This document shows, one piece after another, positions 8,738 through 17,972 of a stretch of 64,000 nucleotides of DNA. The stretch comes from Acidobacteriota bacterium (GTDB lineage Bacteria; Acidobacteriota; Blastocatellia; UBA7656): the NCBI GenBank assembly GCA_016201275.1, contig JACQDB010000019.1:1-64000 (forward strand), read 5' to 3'. Numbering within the stretch: position 1 is the first letter of the stretch; each line of letters opens with the position of its first letter. The position numbers were made by a program, and so were the translations under genes. The notes under the pieces are model-generated. The model ran no database searches and was not told where the DNA came from. It was given only the letters and a program-made list of their open reading frames with translations.

Positions 8738-9487
8738 ATGATTGCAGCAAATCCAGTCAATCATCCTTTTAGAATCTCGAAAAACGGTTTAATCAAACTG
8801 GGCATACTGGCTTTTTTCATTATCATCATTGCCCATTACCTGAGCAAAGATGACGGGCGCAGCGCTTCATTCCCAGCGAATGTAATGGCGAGCAACCAGT
8901 CAACGGCGAACGCGATTTTATTGACCTCGCCGTCTTCGTTTCCCAATATCCGCATCAAGAATTTTGGCAAGATGGACGAGGCATTTTACCGTGGCGCGCA
9001 GCCCAAGCCGAATGATTACCAAGCGCTTGCTACATTGGGCATCAAAACAATTATTGATTTACGCGACGACCCGACCCGTTATGAAAAGCCGGAGGCCGAA
9101 GCCGCTGGCATCAAGTACGTAAATATTCCTATGAGCGATAAACGCAAGCCTGCGGACGACACCATATTGGCGTTCTTCAATATCGCCAACGATCAAGCCA
9201 ATCAGCCCTTTTTTGTGCATTGTGCTGGCGGTCGTCATCGCACAGGCTTGATCGGCGCGGTCTATCGTTTCGACAAATATCATTGGGATTTCGATCAGGC
9301 TTATCAAGAGATGAAGAACTACGATTATTATTCGCGTTGGGGACACGGCGATATTAAGGACTATGTGCAGGACTATTATCAACGCGCCAAGTTCATAAAA
9401 CCGTTGGTGCCGGAAGCAGGCAGCGAAGAAGTCAAGCAAACTTCCAAACCGGTCACGATGCCACCGCCACCGAAGCCTACGGAATAA
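8738..9487 (+). CDS. membrane-anchored dual-specificity phosphatase-like protein
   Basis: A 249-residue protein with one N-terminal transmembrane segment (LGILAFFIIIIAHYL) and the catalytic domain probably outside the cytoplasm. The active-site loop is complete: HCAGGRHRTG (Cys-x5-Arg). Upstream are GAQPKPNDYQAL, a general-acid candidate in DLRDDP, and NIPMSD. A Pro-rich tail ends the protein. The ATG at 8738 follows AAGGAG with 7-nt spacing; the upstream in-frame extension lies in repeat copy B. It is a paralogue of the divergent secreted protein at 7236-7757 but keeps the classical loop. Possible role: dephosphorylation of an envelope or extracytoplasmic substrate. Confidence 0.83.
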   Translation: MIAANPVNHPFRISKNGLIKLGILAFFIIIIAHYLSKDDGRSASFPANVMASNQSTANAILLTSPSSFPNIRIKNFGKMDEAFYRGAQPKPNDYQALATLGIKTIIDLRDDPTRYEKPEAEAAGIKYVNIPMSDKRKPADDTILAFFNIANDQANQPFFVHCAGGRHRTGLIGAVYRFDKYHWDFDQAYQEMKNYDYYSRWGHGDIKDYVQDYYQRAKFIKPLVPEAGSEEVKQTSKPVTMPPPPKPTE

Positions 9488-9802
9488 GCCGCTTTCAACT
9501 TGATAGGCAGAAGCCCGATGGGTGAGCGGAACACAAGCAAGCGATAGGCATCAAGAAAATATTTCACCACCAAGCTCACGAAAAGCAGCGCAGCAAGAAC
9601 GTGGCGACCAGTTAAACCGAGGGGTTTAACACTCAGGGAATTTTTCTTCGCGCTCTTGGTGTCCTTGGCGGTGCAGAAGAATTTTCTTACCGACTATATT
9701 TCAGGCTCTTGCTTTTTTCTTTTGGCAGGCGGTAGGGATTTGGCTTCGCGCTGATCAGCCGTGATGGTCACGCGGCGGTATTTTCGCTCATGGCTTTGCC
9801 GT
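9488..9802. other. intergenic, possible gene remnant on the minus strand
   Basis: Convergent gap between the phosphatase and dxr. A minus-strand frame at about 9700-9790 ends in a Lys/Arg-rich stretch (VTITADQREAKSLPPAKRKK) that may be a short peptide or remnant; it has no start with a ribosome-binding site. Nothing else was recognised. Confidence 0.4.
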
Positions 9803-10996
9803 TTACCCAATCGTTGGCTTGCCTATCGAATGGCTGTGATGGACCAAGCCTTCGGCATAGGAACGCGCCCAGCTATCGGCTTCCAGCACCGCTTCGATAC
9901 TGGTGCAAGGCTGCTTGTCATAAGCCATCATGGTCGCTTCGATGAGGCGCGGAATATCCATGAATGGAATGGCGCGATGCAAAAAAGCAGCAACGACGAT
10001 TTCATTGGCGGCGCTCATCGCCGCAGGCATCGTGCCGCCTTCGCGCATCGCTTCGTAAGCCAAACGCAGACAAGGGAACTTCTCAAAGTCGGGCGCGAAA
10101 AATTCCAGCTTGCTCAACTTTTCAAAACTGAGCGGCGGCAATTGGGCAGGCAATCTGTCTGGATAAGTCAACGCATATTGAATCATCAAGCGCATATCGG
10201 TGACGCCTAGCTGCGCGATGATCGAGCCGTCTATCATTTCAATCATCGAATGGACGATGGATTGCGGATGCACGGCTACAGAAATTTTGTCAGCGCTGAA
10301 AGCGAACAACCAACCTGCTTCAATGACCTCCAAACCTTTGTTCATCAAGGTCGCTGAATCAATGGTAATCTTTGCGCCCATCTGCCAAGTCGGATGCGCC
10401 AAGGCTTGCTCAACCGTTGCTTGCCGCATTTCATCAATCGTCTTTTCGCGGAATGGCCCACCCGAAGCGGTTAAAATTAAACGCCTGACTTCGGCGCTGG
10501 TTTCGCCGCGCATACATTGATGCAGAGCGTTGTGTTCGCTGTCCACCGGCAACAATTCCGCACCCGCTTCCCTTGCCGCTGTGGTCATCAATTCGCCAGC
10601 CATCACCAGCGTCTCTTTGTTCGCCAGACAAACGCGCCGCCCCATTTGCAGCGCTTTGTACGTAGGCAGAAAGCCGACCGCGCCGACGGTTGCCGAAACC
10701 ACGGTGTCAACTTGCGGGTGACAAGCGACAGCGATCAATCCGGCTTCGCCGCTCATCAATTCCGGCATAGCTGTCACGCCCAAGTCGCGTAATTTTTCCT
10801 GCAACATCGGAAGGTCTTGGTCATCGGCGACCGAAACCAGTTGCGGTTGATAGCGCAGAATTTGACGGGCGAGTTCGCTCAGGCTTTTGCCGGCGGCAAG
10901 CGCGACAACTTGAAAATCATCTTTGAGATAATCAACGACCGAAAGAGTGCTTTGGCCTATGGAGCCAGTGGAACCGAGTATGCTGAGTGTCTTCAT
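9803..10996 (-). CDS. dxr: 1-deoxy-D-xylulose 5-phosphate reductoisomerase
   Basis: Dxr catalyses the committed step of the MEP pathway, DXP to MEP with NADPH and a divalent metal. The 397 residues match the family. The N-terminal Rossmann motif is SILGSTGSIGQSTL. Next come LANKETLVMAGE, the metal/substrate motif PVDSEHNALHQC, LTASGGPF, and the PTWQMGAKITIDSATLMNKG block. The catalytic-loop His-Pro-Gln (VHPQSIVHSMIE) and the C-terminal SAANEIVVAAFL are intact. The ATG at 10996 starts MKTLSILG at the family N-terminus; the upstream extension is rejected. It appears monocistronic. Confidence 0.96.
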   Translation of the reverse strand: MKTLSILGSTGSIGQSTLSVVDYLKDDFQVVALAAGKSLSELARQILRYQPQLVSVADDQDLPMLQEKLRDLGVTAMPELMSGEAGLIAVACHPQVDTVVSATVGAVGFLPTYKALQMGRRVCLANKETLVMAGELMTTAAREAGAELLPVDSEHNALHQCMRGETSAEVRRLILTASGGPFREKTIDEMRQATVEQALAHPTWQMGAKITIDSATLMNKGLEVIEAGWLFAFSADKISVAVHPQSIVHSMIEMIDGSIIAQLGVTDMRLMIQYALTYPDRLPAQLPPLSFEKLSKLEFFAPDFEKFPCLRLAYEAMREGGTMPAAMSAANEIVVAAFLHRAIPFMDIPRLIEATMMAYDKQPCTSIEAVLEADSWARSYAEGLVHHSHSIGKPTIG

Positions 10997-11305
10997 AAAA
11001 AATCGTTTCCGCTTTCTGTACGCAACAGATTGGCGACGAACCCAAATCGTAAACCGCACACGCTGATTTGCTGGGCGATGCGTTTGCAACTGCGACAGGG
11101 ATTGTAGCGCAGCAAAAGGACAAAGACCAAAGCAATTCTCTCGCCCCTTTCAGCGCCTCCTACACTTGCCAAAATGTGCTTGCACCTTTTCTATCTGGAC
11201 AGCGTGGGAGTTTCAAGGTCGCACCACCAATCACCGCACGCCGGGTTTGCGGTAGTCGCGCCCTCCTCGTTTGAATCAAAAATCATGTGGTAGGATTTTT
11301 CTATC
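10997..11305. other. divergent intergenic region
   Basis: Lies between dxr (minus) and the hydrolase gene (plus), so it must hold both promoters. No hairpin, repeat or coding remnant was recognised. Confidence 0.5.
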
Positions 11306-11947
11306 ATGGATTTACACGGCAATCTGTTTATCGAAGGCAAGGCGGGACGTTTGGAAGCCCTCTTGAAAGAACCGGAAGGCGACATTTTACGCGCCGCGAT
11401 TGTTTGTCATCCGCATCCGCTGTTTGGCGGCACCATGCATAACAAAGTTGTTTATCGCCTTGCCAAAGCCTTTCAAGATAGCGGCTTTGCGACTTTACGA
11501 TTTAATTTTCGCGGCACGCAACAAAGCGCTGGCGCGCACGATTACGGACGCGGCGAACCAGATGACGTGCGCTCGGCTATGCAGTTTATCGCAGCGCGTT
11601 ATCCGCAGGCGCAAGTGTGGGTCGCCGGTTTTTCTTTCGGCGCGGTGATGACTTTGAAAGCCGCCTGCACCGATAGCAAAGTTCACGCGCTGGTGCTGGC
11701 CGGATTGCCGGTGTCGAAATTCGGTGAGTACGATTGGCATCAAGCCGCGCTCTGCGACCAACCGAAATTGCTGGTGCAAGGCGCGAATGATGAATTCGGT
11801 TCGGTAGCGGATTTAGAGGATTTTTATCATCGCTTGAGCGGCGCGAAACAATTGAAGATCATCGCCGATGCCGATCATTTTTTTGTCGGACAATTACCAC
11901 AGCTTTACGACACGGTGCGCGACTTCATCGCCGCGTTGACCGAATGA
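11306..11947 (+). CDS. alpha/beta hydrolase
   Basis: A 213-residue cytoplasmic hydrolase without signal peptide. The fold is recognised from AAIVCHPHPLFGGTMHNKVV (oxyanion-side loop), FNFRG, and the nucleophile elbow GFSFGA (Gly-x-Ser-x-Gly). An acid in VQGANDEFG and a final His in ADADHFFVGQL complete the triad. This is the small YcjY/dienelactone-hydrolase-like type often called alpha/beta hydrolase of the CocE/NonD group. AGGA lies 9-10 nt before the ATG. It converges on the lipoprotein gene ending at 11952 with only 4 bp between them. The natural substrate is unknown. Confidence 0.87.
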   Translation: MDLHGNLFIEGKAGRLEALLKEPEGDILRAAIVCHPHPLFGGTMHNKVVYRLAKAFQDSGFATLRFNFRGTQQSAGAHDYGRGEPDDVRSAMQFIAARYPQAQVWVAGFSFGAVMTLKAACTDSKVHALVLAGLPVSKFGEYDWHQAALCDQPKLLVQGANDEFGSVADLEDFYHRLSGAKQLKIIADADHFFVGQLPQLYDTVRDFIAALTE

Positions 11948-11951
11948 ACGC

Positions 11952-12956
11952 CTATTTCGCCATCGCGTCGGTGACTTTGATCTTGCCAGCGATGATCTCT
12001 TTTTTGACGCGCTCTACATCATCGAGAACGGTTTGCGGCAGCAGCGGACGATTGTAATTATCAAGGGCATAGCCAACGCCATCGTTTTCCAAGCCGTTCA
12101 TATGCACGCCGCCAACAAACTTACCCGCTACCAAATCGCGGACGGTGTTATAAACCGCTACGTCTATGCGCTTCATCATACTGGTTAAAATGAACCCCGG
12201 CTTTACCCAGTTCTGATTGGCATCAACGCCTATGGCCAGTTTGTTGGTCTCTTCGGCAGCGTCAAAAACGCCGAGGCCGGAATTGCCTGCCGCCTGAAAA
12301 ATAATATCCGCGCCGCGTTCGATCTGCGCTTTCGCCAGTTCTTTGCCTTTGCCGGGATTATTCCACGCGCTGTCGTTAATGCCGACATAATTTTGAAAGA
12401 CCTGTATTTTCGGATTGGCATATTTCGCGCCCTCTTCATAACCGGTCTCAAATTTATGAATGAGCGGAATATCCATGCCGCCTACGAAACCTATGCGGTC
12501 CGACTTAGTGGTTTTTCCGGCGATGTAGCCAACCAGAAACGAGCCTTCCTGCTCTTTGAACAACAACGAGGCGACGTTGGGTGCTTCGATAGCGCCGTCA
12601 ATGATGGCAAAGTGTATGTTGGGATAATCTTTGGCCACCTGCATCATAATCGGCGCTTGCGCGAAGCCTACGCCGATAATCAAATCGTAACCGCGTTCGG
12701 CAAAAGCGCGCATGGAAGGTTCTATGGAAGTCGGTTCGCCGGGTTCGACATCGCGCAACTTGATAGGGAATTCCTGGGCGGCGCGCTTGACGCCTTCCCA
12801 CGCCGCAGCGTTGAACGATTTGTCATCTTTGCCGCCTATGTCAAAGACTATACCGACGCGCAGCTTGCCACTGGCAGCGTCGCTCGCACCAATTTTACAA
12901 CCCGGCAAAATCAATGCCGCGAAAATCACTGTGATCAGAAGAAGTTTTTTCATCAT
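11952..12956 (-). CDS. BMP-family ABC transporter substrate-binding lipoprotein
   Basis: A 334-residue lipoprotein with lipobox LPGC at about residue 20, so it should be attached to a membrane facing the periplasm. The family start (LRVGIVFDIGGKDDKSFNAAAWEG) and the DLIIGVGFAQ, GFVGGMDIPLIHKFE and IIFQAAGNSGLGVFDAA blocks match PnrA/TmpC/Med-like proteins, which bind purine nucleosides. The cognate permease and ATPase genes are not beside it, so they are elsewhere or the protein has a sensing role. Start: the first or second of two adjacent ATGs. Confidence 0.92.
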   Translation of the reverse strand: MMKKLLLITVIFAALILPGCKIGASDAASGKLRVGIVFDIGGKDDKSFNAAAWEGVKRAAQEFPIKLRDVEPGEPTSIEPSMRAFAERGYDLIIGVGFAQAPIMMQVAKDYPNIHFAIIDGAIEAPNVASLLFKEQEGSFLVGYIAGKTTKSDRIGFVGGMDIPLIHKFETGYEEGAKYANPKIQVFQNYVGINDSAWNNPGKGKELAKAQIERGADIIFQAAGNSGLGVFDAAEETNKLAIGVDANQNWVKPGFILTSMMKRIDVAVYNTVRDLVAGKFVGGVHMNGLENDGVGYALDNYNRPLLPQTVLDDVERVKKEIIAGKIKVTDAMAK

Positions 12957-13012
12957 ATACGCAATCCCGCCTGAGGGTGAAATTCATTTCGCTAAACCGC
13001 CGCTGTCAAACT

Positions 13013-14197
13013 TTATTTGCTCTCCATCAGGCGATTATATTTTTTCATGACGGTGCGGAGTTTGTCCTGCGGAATTGCAAAGACTTGATGATTATTTATG
13101 CCGCTCATGGTTTCGGCGGCCACCAGCGCGTTGATGATCGCCTCTTCGCTGGCTTGCACCGTCGCCTCGAACAGCGGGTTCATTCGCTCATTGGCGAGCA
13201 TGGAAAGCGGCGCGAGCGGAGTCTTTGCTGCGCCCGTATTCGCGGTTGAAAAGGCTATGAAGATGTCGCCCGAACCATCGCCCGAAACACTGCCGGTGCG
13301 CGCCACTCCCAGCGCGGCGCGGCGCGCCAGCCGTTTCAATTGATGCGCCAACAGCGGCGCATCAGTCGCCACTACGATGATGATGGAGCCGACATCCTGA
13401 TTAAACTGCGGACTGTCCGCATAAGCGATTTGATGCTCGGTGATTTCCACACCCACCGGCACACCGGCGATTCGCAATTGATTGCGCCGCCCAAAATTCG
13501 CCTGCACCAACACGCCCACGGTATAACCGCCCTGCTGGTCATCGAGCTTGCGCGAGGCCGTGCCGATGCCGCCTTTGAAACCGTAACAAATCATCCCCGT
13601 GCCGCCGCCTACGTTGCCTTCTGCGACCGCGCCGCCGCTGGCCGTCGCCAACGCCTCGAAGACATTTTTTTCTTTCACATGAAAACCGTTGATGTCATTC
13701 AAATAGCCATCATAGGTTTCCGCCACCACGGGCAACGACCACCAATACCCGTTGGCATCGGGCTTGCCGAATTTGACGCGATAAGCAATGGTCGCATCAC
13801 GCACCACGCCGACGCTGTGAGTATTGGTGAGCATCACCGGGCCTTCGAGAAAACCCGATTCTTCCAGCCAGGTCGTGCCGGTCATCTCGCCGTTGCCGTT
13901 CAAAGAAAACCACCCGCCAAACACCGGGTCATCGGTAGAGGCGTTGCCGCGTGGCAACACCGCTGTCACGCCGGTTCGCACCGGCCCCGCGCCAACCTTC
14001 AACGCGCCAGCCCCGCTGATAATGGTCGAATGCCCGACCTCTACACCTTTGACATCGGTAATCGCGTTCAAGGTTCCCGGCGTCCCGTCAAAGGGTATCC
14101 CCAAATTGCGGGCGCGCAGTTTGGTTTGCGAAAACGTATTTTGTGAAATCATCAGAATCACCAATATAACCAGTGCAGAAATTCGTCTATGCTTCAC
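13013..14197 (-). CDS. P1-family peptidase (DmpA-like aminopeptidase)
   Basis: A 394-residue self-processing aminopeptidase of the DmpA/BapA type (Ntn-like fold). It has a signal peptide (ISALVILVILMISQNTFS), so it is exported. Family landmarks are NAITDVKGVEVGHST, RTGVTAVLPRG, the GGGTGMICYGFKGGIGTASR block, and GDGSGDIFIAFSTAN, where the Ser following Gly is the expected autocleavage nucleophile that generates two chains. The GTG start at 14197 follows GGAGAGG with 5-nt spacing and begins the signal peptide. It lies 56 bp downstream of the BMP lipoprotein start on the same strand, so co-transcription is possible. Likely role: D- or beta-amino peptide turnover. Confidence 0.9.
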   Translation of the reverse strand: MKHRRISALVILVILMISQNTFSQTKLRARNLGIPFDGTPGTLNAITDVKGVEVGHSTIISGAGALKVGAGPVRTGVTAVLPRGNASTDDPVFGGWFSLNGNGEMTGTTWLEESGFLEGPVMLTNTHSVGVVRDATIAYRVKFGKPDANGYWWSLPVVAETYDGYLNDINGFHVKEKNVFEALATASGGAVAEGNVGGGTGMICYGFKGGIGTASRKLDDQQGGYTVGVLVQANFGRRNQLRIAGVPVGVEITEHQIAYADSPQFNQDVGSIIIVVATDAPLLAHQLKRLARRAALGVARTGSVSGDGSGDIFIAFSTANTGAAKTPLAPLSMLANERMNPLFEATVQASEEAIINALVAAETMSGINNHQVFAIPQDKLRTVMKKYNRLMESK

Positions 14198-14864
14198 CAG
14201 CACCTCTCCATCATTTAGCGTTTGCAGAATTCCAAAAGGTGACTCCCAGCGCACCCTTTCGCGCTGGGCAAGCGCGAGCCGTTCGTCTTTGCCAATCCCC
14301 TTGCCTTACGGAAGTTTGCTACGCGGTACGCGAAAATGAAATCGGCGCACCGAGCCGAAAGGTTCCGGGCTTCCATTGCGCCAGCCCTTGACGCAGCACA
14401 CACTCGTTGATGATGGCCGCGTCGTCTTGGCCCTTGCCTGCCGAAAACACGGCCTTGCAATTTTGCGTCACAACGATTGTCAACCAAGAAACAATCAACC
14501 AAGAAATAATCAACTGGGAAACATTCAACTGGGAAACATTCAACCGGCAAACCATCAACTGGGAAACCATCAACCGGGAAACTATAATCCATTGCCGCAT
14601 GAAGTTCAGCGCTCGCCGGATGACTACGGCAGCGACGCGGCGATGACGCGGCAAGATCGTTGGGGGGGTGAAAATCCCGCCTGCGTTTGACGTTGAATAA
14701 TAGTATGGCACGGTTCACTTGAGCATCCTTTTCTGCAAGCTTCGAGGGCGATGATTCGCGCCCACATTAAAAAACTTTTTCTCTTTTTGGGCAAGGCGAT
14801 TGGGGAAGCTTCAGGATGAACCGGATAACCCATAGCACCGGCTTGGCCTCGGTCAAGCACGCCG
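14198..14864. other. intergenic with minisatellite; open frames of doubtful status
   Basis: Contains the 15-bp array at 14482-14586, which keeps several frames open on both strands (for example 14319-14711 minus, ending TFRLGAPISFSRTA, and 14376-14690 plus). None has a ribosome-binding site or recognisable domain. A coding remnant cannot be excluded. Confidence 0.4.
14482..14586. repeat. minisatellite, seven 15-bp units
   Basis: Seven consecutive 15-bp units with consensus AAC(C/T)(A/G)(A/G)GAAAC(A/C)(A/T)TC start at 14482; two adjacent units are identical. The 15-bp period preserves reading frames and would encode pentapeptide repeats in any frame. It lies outside any confident gene. Confidence 0.9.
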
Positions 14865-15830
14865 TCAAGATTCCGAGGTGATGTGACCGAGGGCGCGTTC
14901 AAGAAGTTCGGCGCGAATCAAATAGTCGCGGGCGCGTCCGCTGTCGCCGCTGGCCAGATAGATTCCGGCAATGTTGATGCACTCTTCGGCGGCGCGTTCG
15001 ATGCGTTCACCGCGCAGATAAATATCTTTCAATTTATTGCGAATCTGTACGTCATCGGGTTTGCGTTTCAACAACTCCCGAAGTTTGGCCAACGCCTCTT
15101 CCATCCTGCCGTAAGCGATCAGCATTTCGGCTGCCGAAATATATTCGACGATGGTTTCTTCGTCTAAAGCAAGAATGGATTCCTGCGGTGACAACAAATC
15201 TTCGGCTTCATCCGCTGCGCTTTCCGTCGCCAACAGAGTTGCCGCTGATGAAGGCGCGGCCTCCGCTTTGGCGTCATCGGGAAAAGAGATGAAGATCGGT
15301 GCCAGGGCTTTGGTCAGGCGAAGCGGCTGCACTTCCGGTTCTTGCGGTTTCGCTTCTTCGCGCAGCGCCTGCAAAGCGGCTTTGGCCTGTCGGCTGTTGG
15401 CATCCACTTTGAGAGCCTTCTCGTTGGCCGCCAATGCCGCTTTCAGATTATGGTTCTGCCAGAACGCCGCTCCGGCTTCGATAAAACAATCGTGGGCTTT
15501 TTGCGTCACGCCATCACGCGCATAAAGGTCGCCCATCGTCATATAGACCTGAGCATTGAGCGGATCAAACTTGAGAATTTTGGTGAGCAAATAAATGGCG
15601 CTGTTGGTCGAGCCTTTTTTCAAGTAGCCTTCAGCGGTTTTAAAGTAATGATTGGCGGCCTCCTGCGGGCGATTGTTTTTGATGTAGAGATCGCCCAGCC
15701 CGTTGATGGCGCTGAGGTCAAAGGGGTCGGTCTCGATGACGCGACGATAGAGATTGATGGCCGAAGTCATATTGCCCTGCGTGACATACAACTCCGCCTG
15801 ACGCAAGGCTTCGAGCTTATTGAGAGACAT
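14865..15830 (-). CDS. TPR-repeat protein
   Basis: A 321-residue soluble scaffold. Tetratricopeptide repeats occupy residues ~5-150 (ALRQAELYVTQGNMTSAINL, AINGLGDLYIKNNRPQEAAN, VYMTMGDLYARDGVTQKAHD). A low-complexity acidic/Ala linker spans ~160-230, and two more TPR-like helical pairs lie at ~235-315 (EMLIAYGRMEEALAKLRELL; INIAGIYLASGDSGRARDYL). There is no signal peptide. GAGGAGAGAAT precedes the ATG. Such proteins are common in Acidobacteriota beside secretion or gliding genes, but no such neighbour is here, so the partner is unknown. Confidence 0.82.
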   Translation of the reverse strand: MSLNKLEALRQAELYVTQGNMTSAINLYRRVIETDPFDLSAINGLGDLYIKNNRPQEAANHYFKTAEGYLKKGSTNSAIYLLTKILKFDPLNAQVYMTMGDLYARDGVTQKAHDCFIEAGAAFWQNHNLKAALAANEKALKVDANSRQAKAALQALREEAKPQEPEVQPLRLTKALAPIFISFPDDAKAEAAPSSAATLLATESAADEAEDLLSPQESILALDEETIVEYISAAEMLIAYGRMEEALAKLRELLKRKPDDVQIRNKLKDIYLRGERIERAAEECINIAGIYLASGDSGRARDYLIRAELLERALGHITSES

Positions 15831-15890
15831 ATTCTCTCCTCACAATCATTCCGCTCCAAATCTTCGCATGGCCTGAAAAGGATTAAACAG

Positions 15891-16082
15891 GTATGGGAGA
15901 ACGGGGAAGTCGGTAGCGAAAAAGCGTTTTCATTAGAACATACTTACGGCGATTGCTCAACGCAGGCGCTCTATTGCAACGACCAGTTTGCGCTCGTTGC
16001 TGGCGTTGAACCGCTATGGATATTTGACGGCGACGAGTGGCAGGAAAAGGCGAGGTTTAGTTTTTCTCAAGCGGGTCTTTGA
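15891..16082 (+). pseudogene. C-terminal remnant of an unidentified gene
   Basis: In one plus-strand frame the last ~60 codons before a TGA at 16080 read like real protein (CSTQALYCNDQFALVAGVEP, LWIFDGDEWQEKARF), with good hydrophobic/polar alternation. The upstream part of the same frame is antisense to the TPR gene and looks like a shadow. This suggests a decayed or truncated gene end, possibly left by a rearrangement. The family is not recognised. Confidence 0.35.
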
Positions 16083-16403
16083 CCGGAATATCTTCGGGCT
16101 GAAGGATGACGAATCATCGTACATCACCGAGGTTTGCGCCAATAGTTGATACAACTCAAAGCGCTACAAAATTTCTTACGCCTTTTGCATAGCGCCTGCA
16201 AATCACCGCTTCGGCGACTCGTTAAACAGCCATTGCGGGGCGGCGAAGCCACCGCAGTAACAGCGCTTAGTTTCGCTCAACGGCTTCCTCGACGCGACAC
16301 GAAGCGCCAAAGCAAAAGGGCGAGTCGGCAACTCGCCCCTGCATCAATCATCAATAAACATAAGGGCGCAACCCTTCTCGCCCACGCCTGTATGCGGCTC
16401 TGC
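16083..16403. other. intergenic downstream of pckA
   Basis: No gene supported. It contains the pckA terminator hairpin at 16318-16338. Confidence 0.5.
16318..16338 (-). terminator. intrinsic terminator of pckA
   Basis: Perfect 8-bp stem GGGCGAGT / ACTCGCCC with a 5-nt loop. On the minus strand it is followed by TTTTGCTTT. It lies 66 bp past the pckA stop. Confidence 0.7.
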
Positions 16404-17972
16404 TTACTCGACCGCCGCCGCGATTTCGGGATTCAGACCAGCCCACTTCTTCATATAGTCGCGGCGCTCGGTCTTCAACTTTTCCACCATCTGTTGGTAT
16501 TCGTCCATACGCCCTTGCCGCTCGTACAATTTGCGCGGTTGCAGAATCTCTATATCATCGCCTTCGATTTCGGGAATACTTGCCGCTACCAAATAACCGA
16601 AATCGGCATCCTCTTCCCATTCGATAGTGCCTTCGGCTATGCCCTTCACGATGGCCGAGGAATGCTGTATGCGAACTTTTCTGGAGCGCTCATCGGCATC
16701 CATGCCGCCGACGCGCCCAGTATTCAGCAGATAAACATCCATAGGCGAAGACGCGAGCAACTCCCAGAAGCGATTGCCTTGCAGGGCGTGCTTCAATGGA
16801 AAGAACGGATTGGTTCCCGGCACGCGCAGAAACTTACCGGCTTCGGCAGCGCCCCCGGCAGAGGTGCCGCGAGTTTCGCCCAACATAAAATAGGCCGCCG
16901 CCTGTGTGCGATTCAACTTGGCGACGCCCGGAATGATGTTGTCATTGCGATTGAGAATCAACAGAAAATCGGCGGTCTTGATTTCACGCGCATCCATCAT
17001 GCCTTCGATGTCCTGCATACGCACGACGGCGCGTCCGTTCTGCGTATAGCTGGTGTCGTAAAAATCCACTTCCCCGTTTTCATTCTGCGACACATTTTCC
17101 AGATAAGCGTTATAGCTGGTGACCGCACCGTAAATCGTCGGCTCGTCTTTTTCATTCAAGCCGAAGGTTTTGGCGAAGCAGCCGTTTTCGGTCGCATAAA
17201 CTTTACCGCCCGGCATCAACGCTATGAAATCGTCTTGCACGGGCGAGGAGTTGTTCTGCTTGGTAAACGTCGTAGTCGTTTTACCAGTACCGGAAAGGCC
17301 AATAATCAAGCCGACTTTTTTGGCCTCGCCTACAGGGATGACCTTGCAGCCGGAATGCAAGGCGAGACCGCCGCGCTCATAGACCAGTTGATTCCACATT
17401 CGCAGACCGCCTTTTTTCGACTCGCCGAAATAGTCGCTGTTAAAGACGCGGGTGATGCCGTTGTCCAGATCAACGGCGATCAAACGCTCTGCCGGATAAT
17501 TGGGCAGCGCCAAATTCGGCGTGTAGATAACCGTCAAGCTCGGCTCGAAACTGGTCAACTCTTCGGCGGTCGCCGGGTAATAAAGATGCTGCTGCATGGC
17601 GGCGATGTTGGCGTTTGACTTTTCGATGACGAGCCGCGAGGCGACGCGGAATTCCGGGGCGTTGCCAATGTAACCATCCACGACAATCATCTCGCGGCTG
17701 CGTATGTAGTCGTTCTGCAACTTTGCAACCCGCTCGTATTCGGCGCGACTGATGGTTTGCGAATCGTGTTGCTCCGGCGTGTCGGTGACGATGTAGGTGG
17801 ATAATTTCGAGCGCGAATCAACCCGCGTTTGCGTGTTGGTGTTACGGTAGATAGTAGTGCGTGTGTTGGGCATCTCTTCCGCGAAGCCGCGCAACTCTTC
17901 GGGAGATGGATTCAGAATAATGTCCCTGGGTTCGACTGGCAACCCGTAGTATTTTGCGTGTGGTTTACTCAT
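16404..17972 (-). CDS. pckA: phosphoenolpyruvate carboxykinase (ATP)
   Basis: PckA converts oxaloacetate and ATP to PEP, CO2 and ADP, the entry to gluconeogenesis. The 522-residue length fits the ATP-dependent family. The kinase loop is GLSGTGKTTTTF, with VQDDFIALMPGGKVYATENG and ENGCFAKTFGLNEKDEPTIY following. FLLILNRNDNIIPGVAKLN and YFMLGETRGTSAGGA are also family blocks, as is the C-terminal LLNTGRVGGMDA. GTAAGGAGG precedes the ATG. The gene stands alone with its own terminator, so regulation is probably at its own promoter by carbon supply (inference). Confidence 0.96.
   Translation of the reverse strand: MSKPHAKYYGLPVEPRDIILNPSPEELRGFAEEMPNTRTTIYRNTNTQTRVDSRSKLSTYIVTDTPEQHDSQTISRAEYERVAKLQNDYIRSREMIVVDGYIGNAPEFRVASRLVIEKSNANIAAMQQHLYYPATAEELTSFEPSLTVIYTPNLALPNYPAERLIAVDLDNGITRVFNSDYFGESKKGGLRMWNQLVYERGGLALHSGCKVIPVGEAKKVGLIIGLSGTGKTTTTFTKQNNSSPVQDDFIALMPGGKVYATENGCFAKTFGLNEKDEPTIYGAVTSYNAYLENVSQNENGEVDFYDTSYTQNGRAVVRMQDIEGMMDAREIKTADFLLILNRNDNIIPGVAKLNRTQAAAYFMLGETRGTSAGGAAEAGKFLRVPGTNPFFPLKHALQGNRFWELLASSPMDVYLLNTGRVGGMDADERSRKVRIQHSSAIVKGIAEGTIEWEEDADFGYLVAASIPEIEGDDIEILQPRKLYERQGRMDEYQQMVEKLKTERRDYMKKWAGLNPEIAAAVE

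Noticed and set aside
3290-10996. ispG and dxr as a MEP-pathway operon
   Set aside because: They are on opposite strands, over 5 kb apart, with unrelated genes between.
13340-14146. 268-codon plus-strand frame
   Set aside because: Antisense shadow of the DmpA-like peptidase, with His/Arg-rich composition.
16146-17618. 490-codon plus-strand open frame
   Set aside because: Fully antisense to pckA for most of its length; composition is that of a shadow, and PckA motifs on the other strand are decisive.
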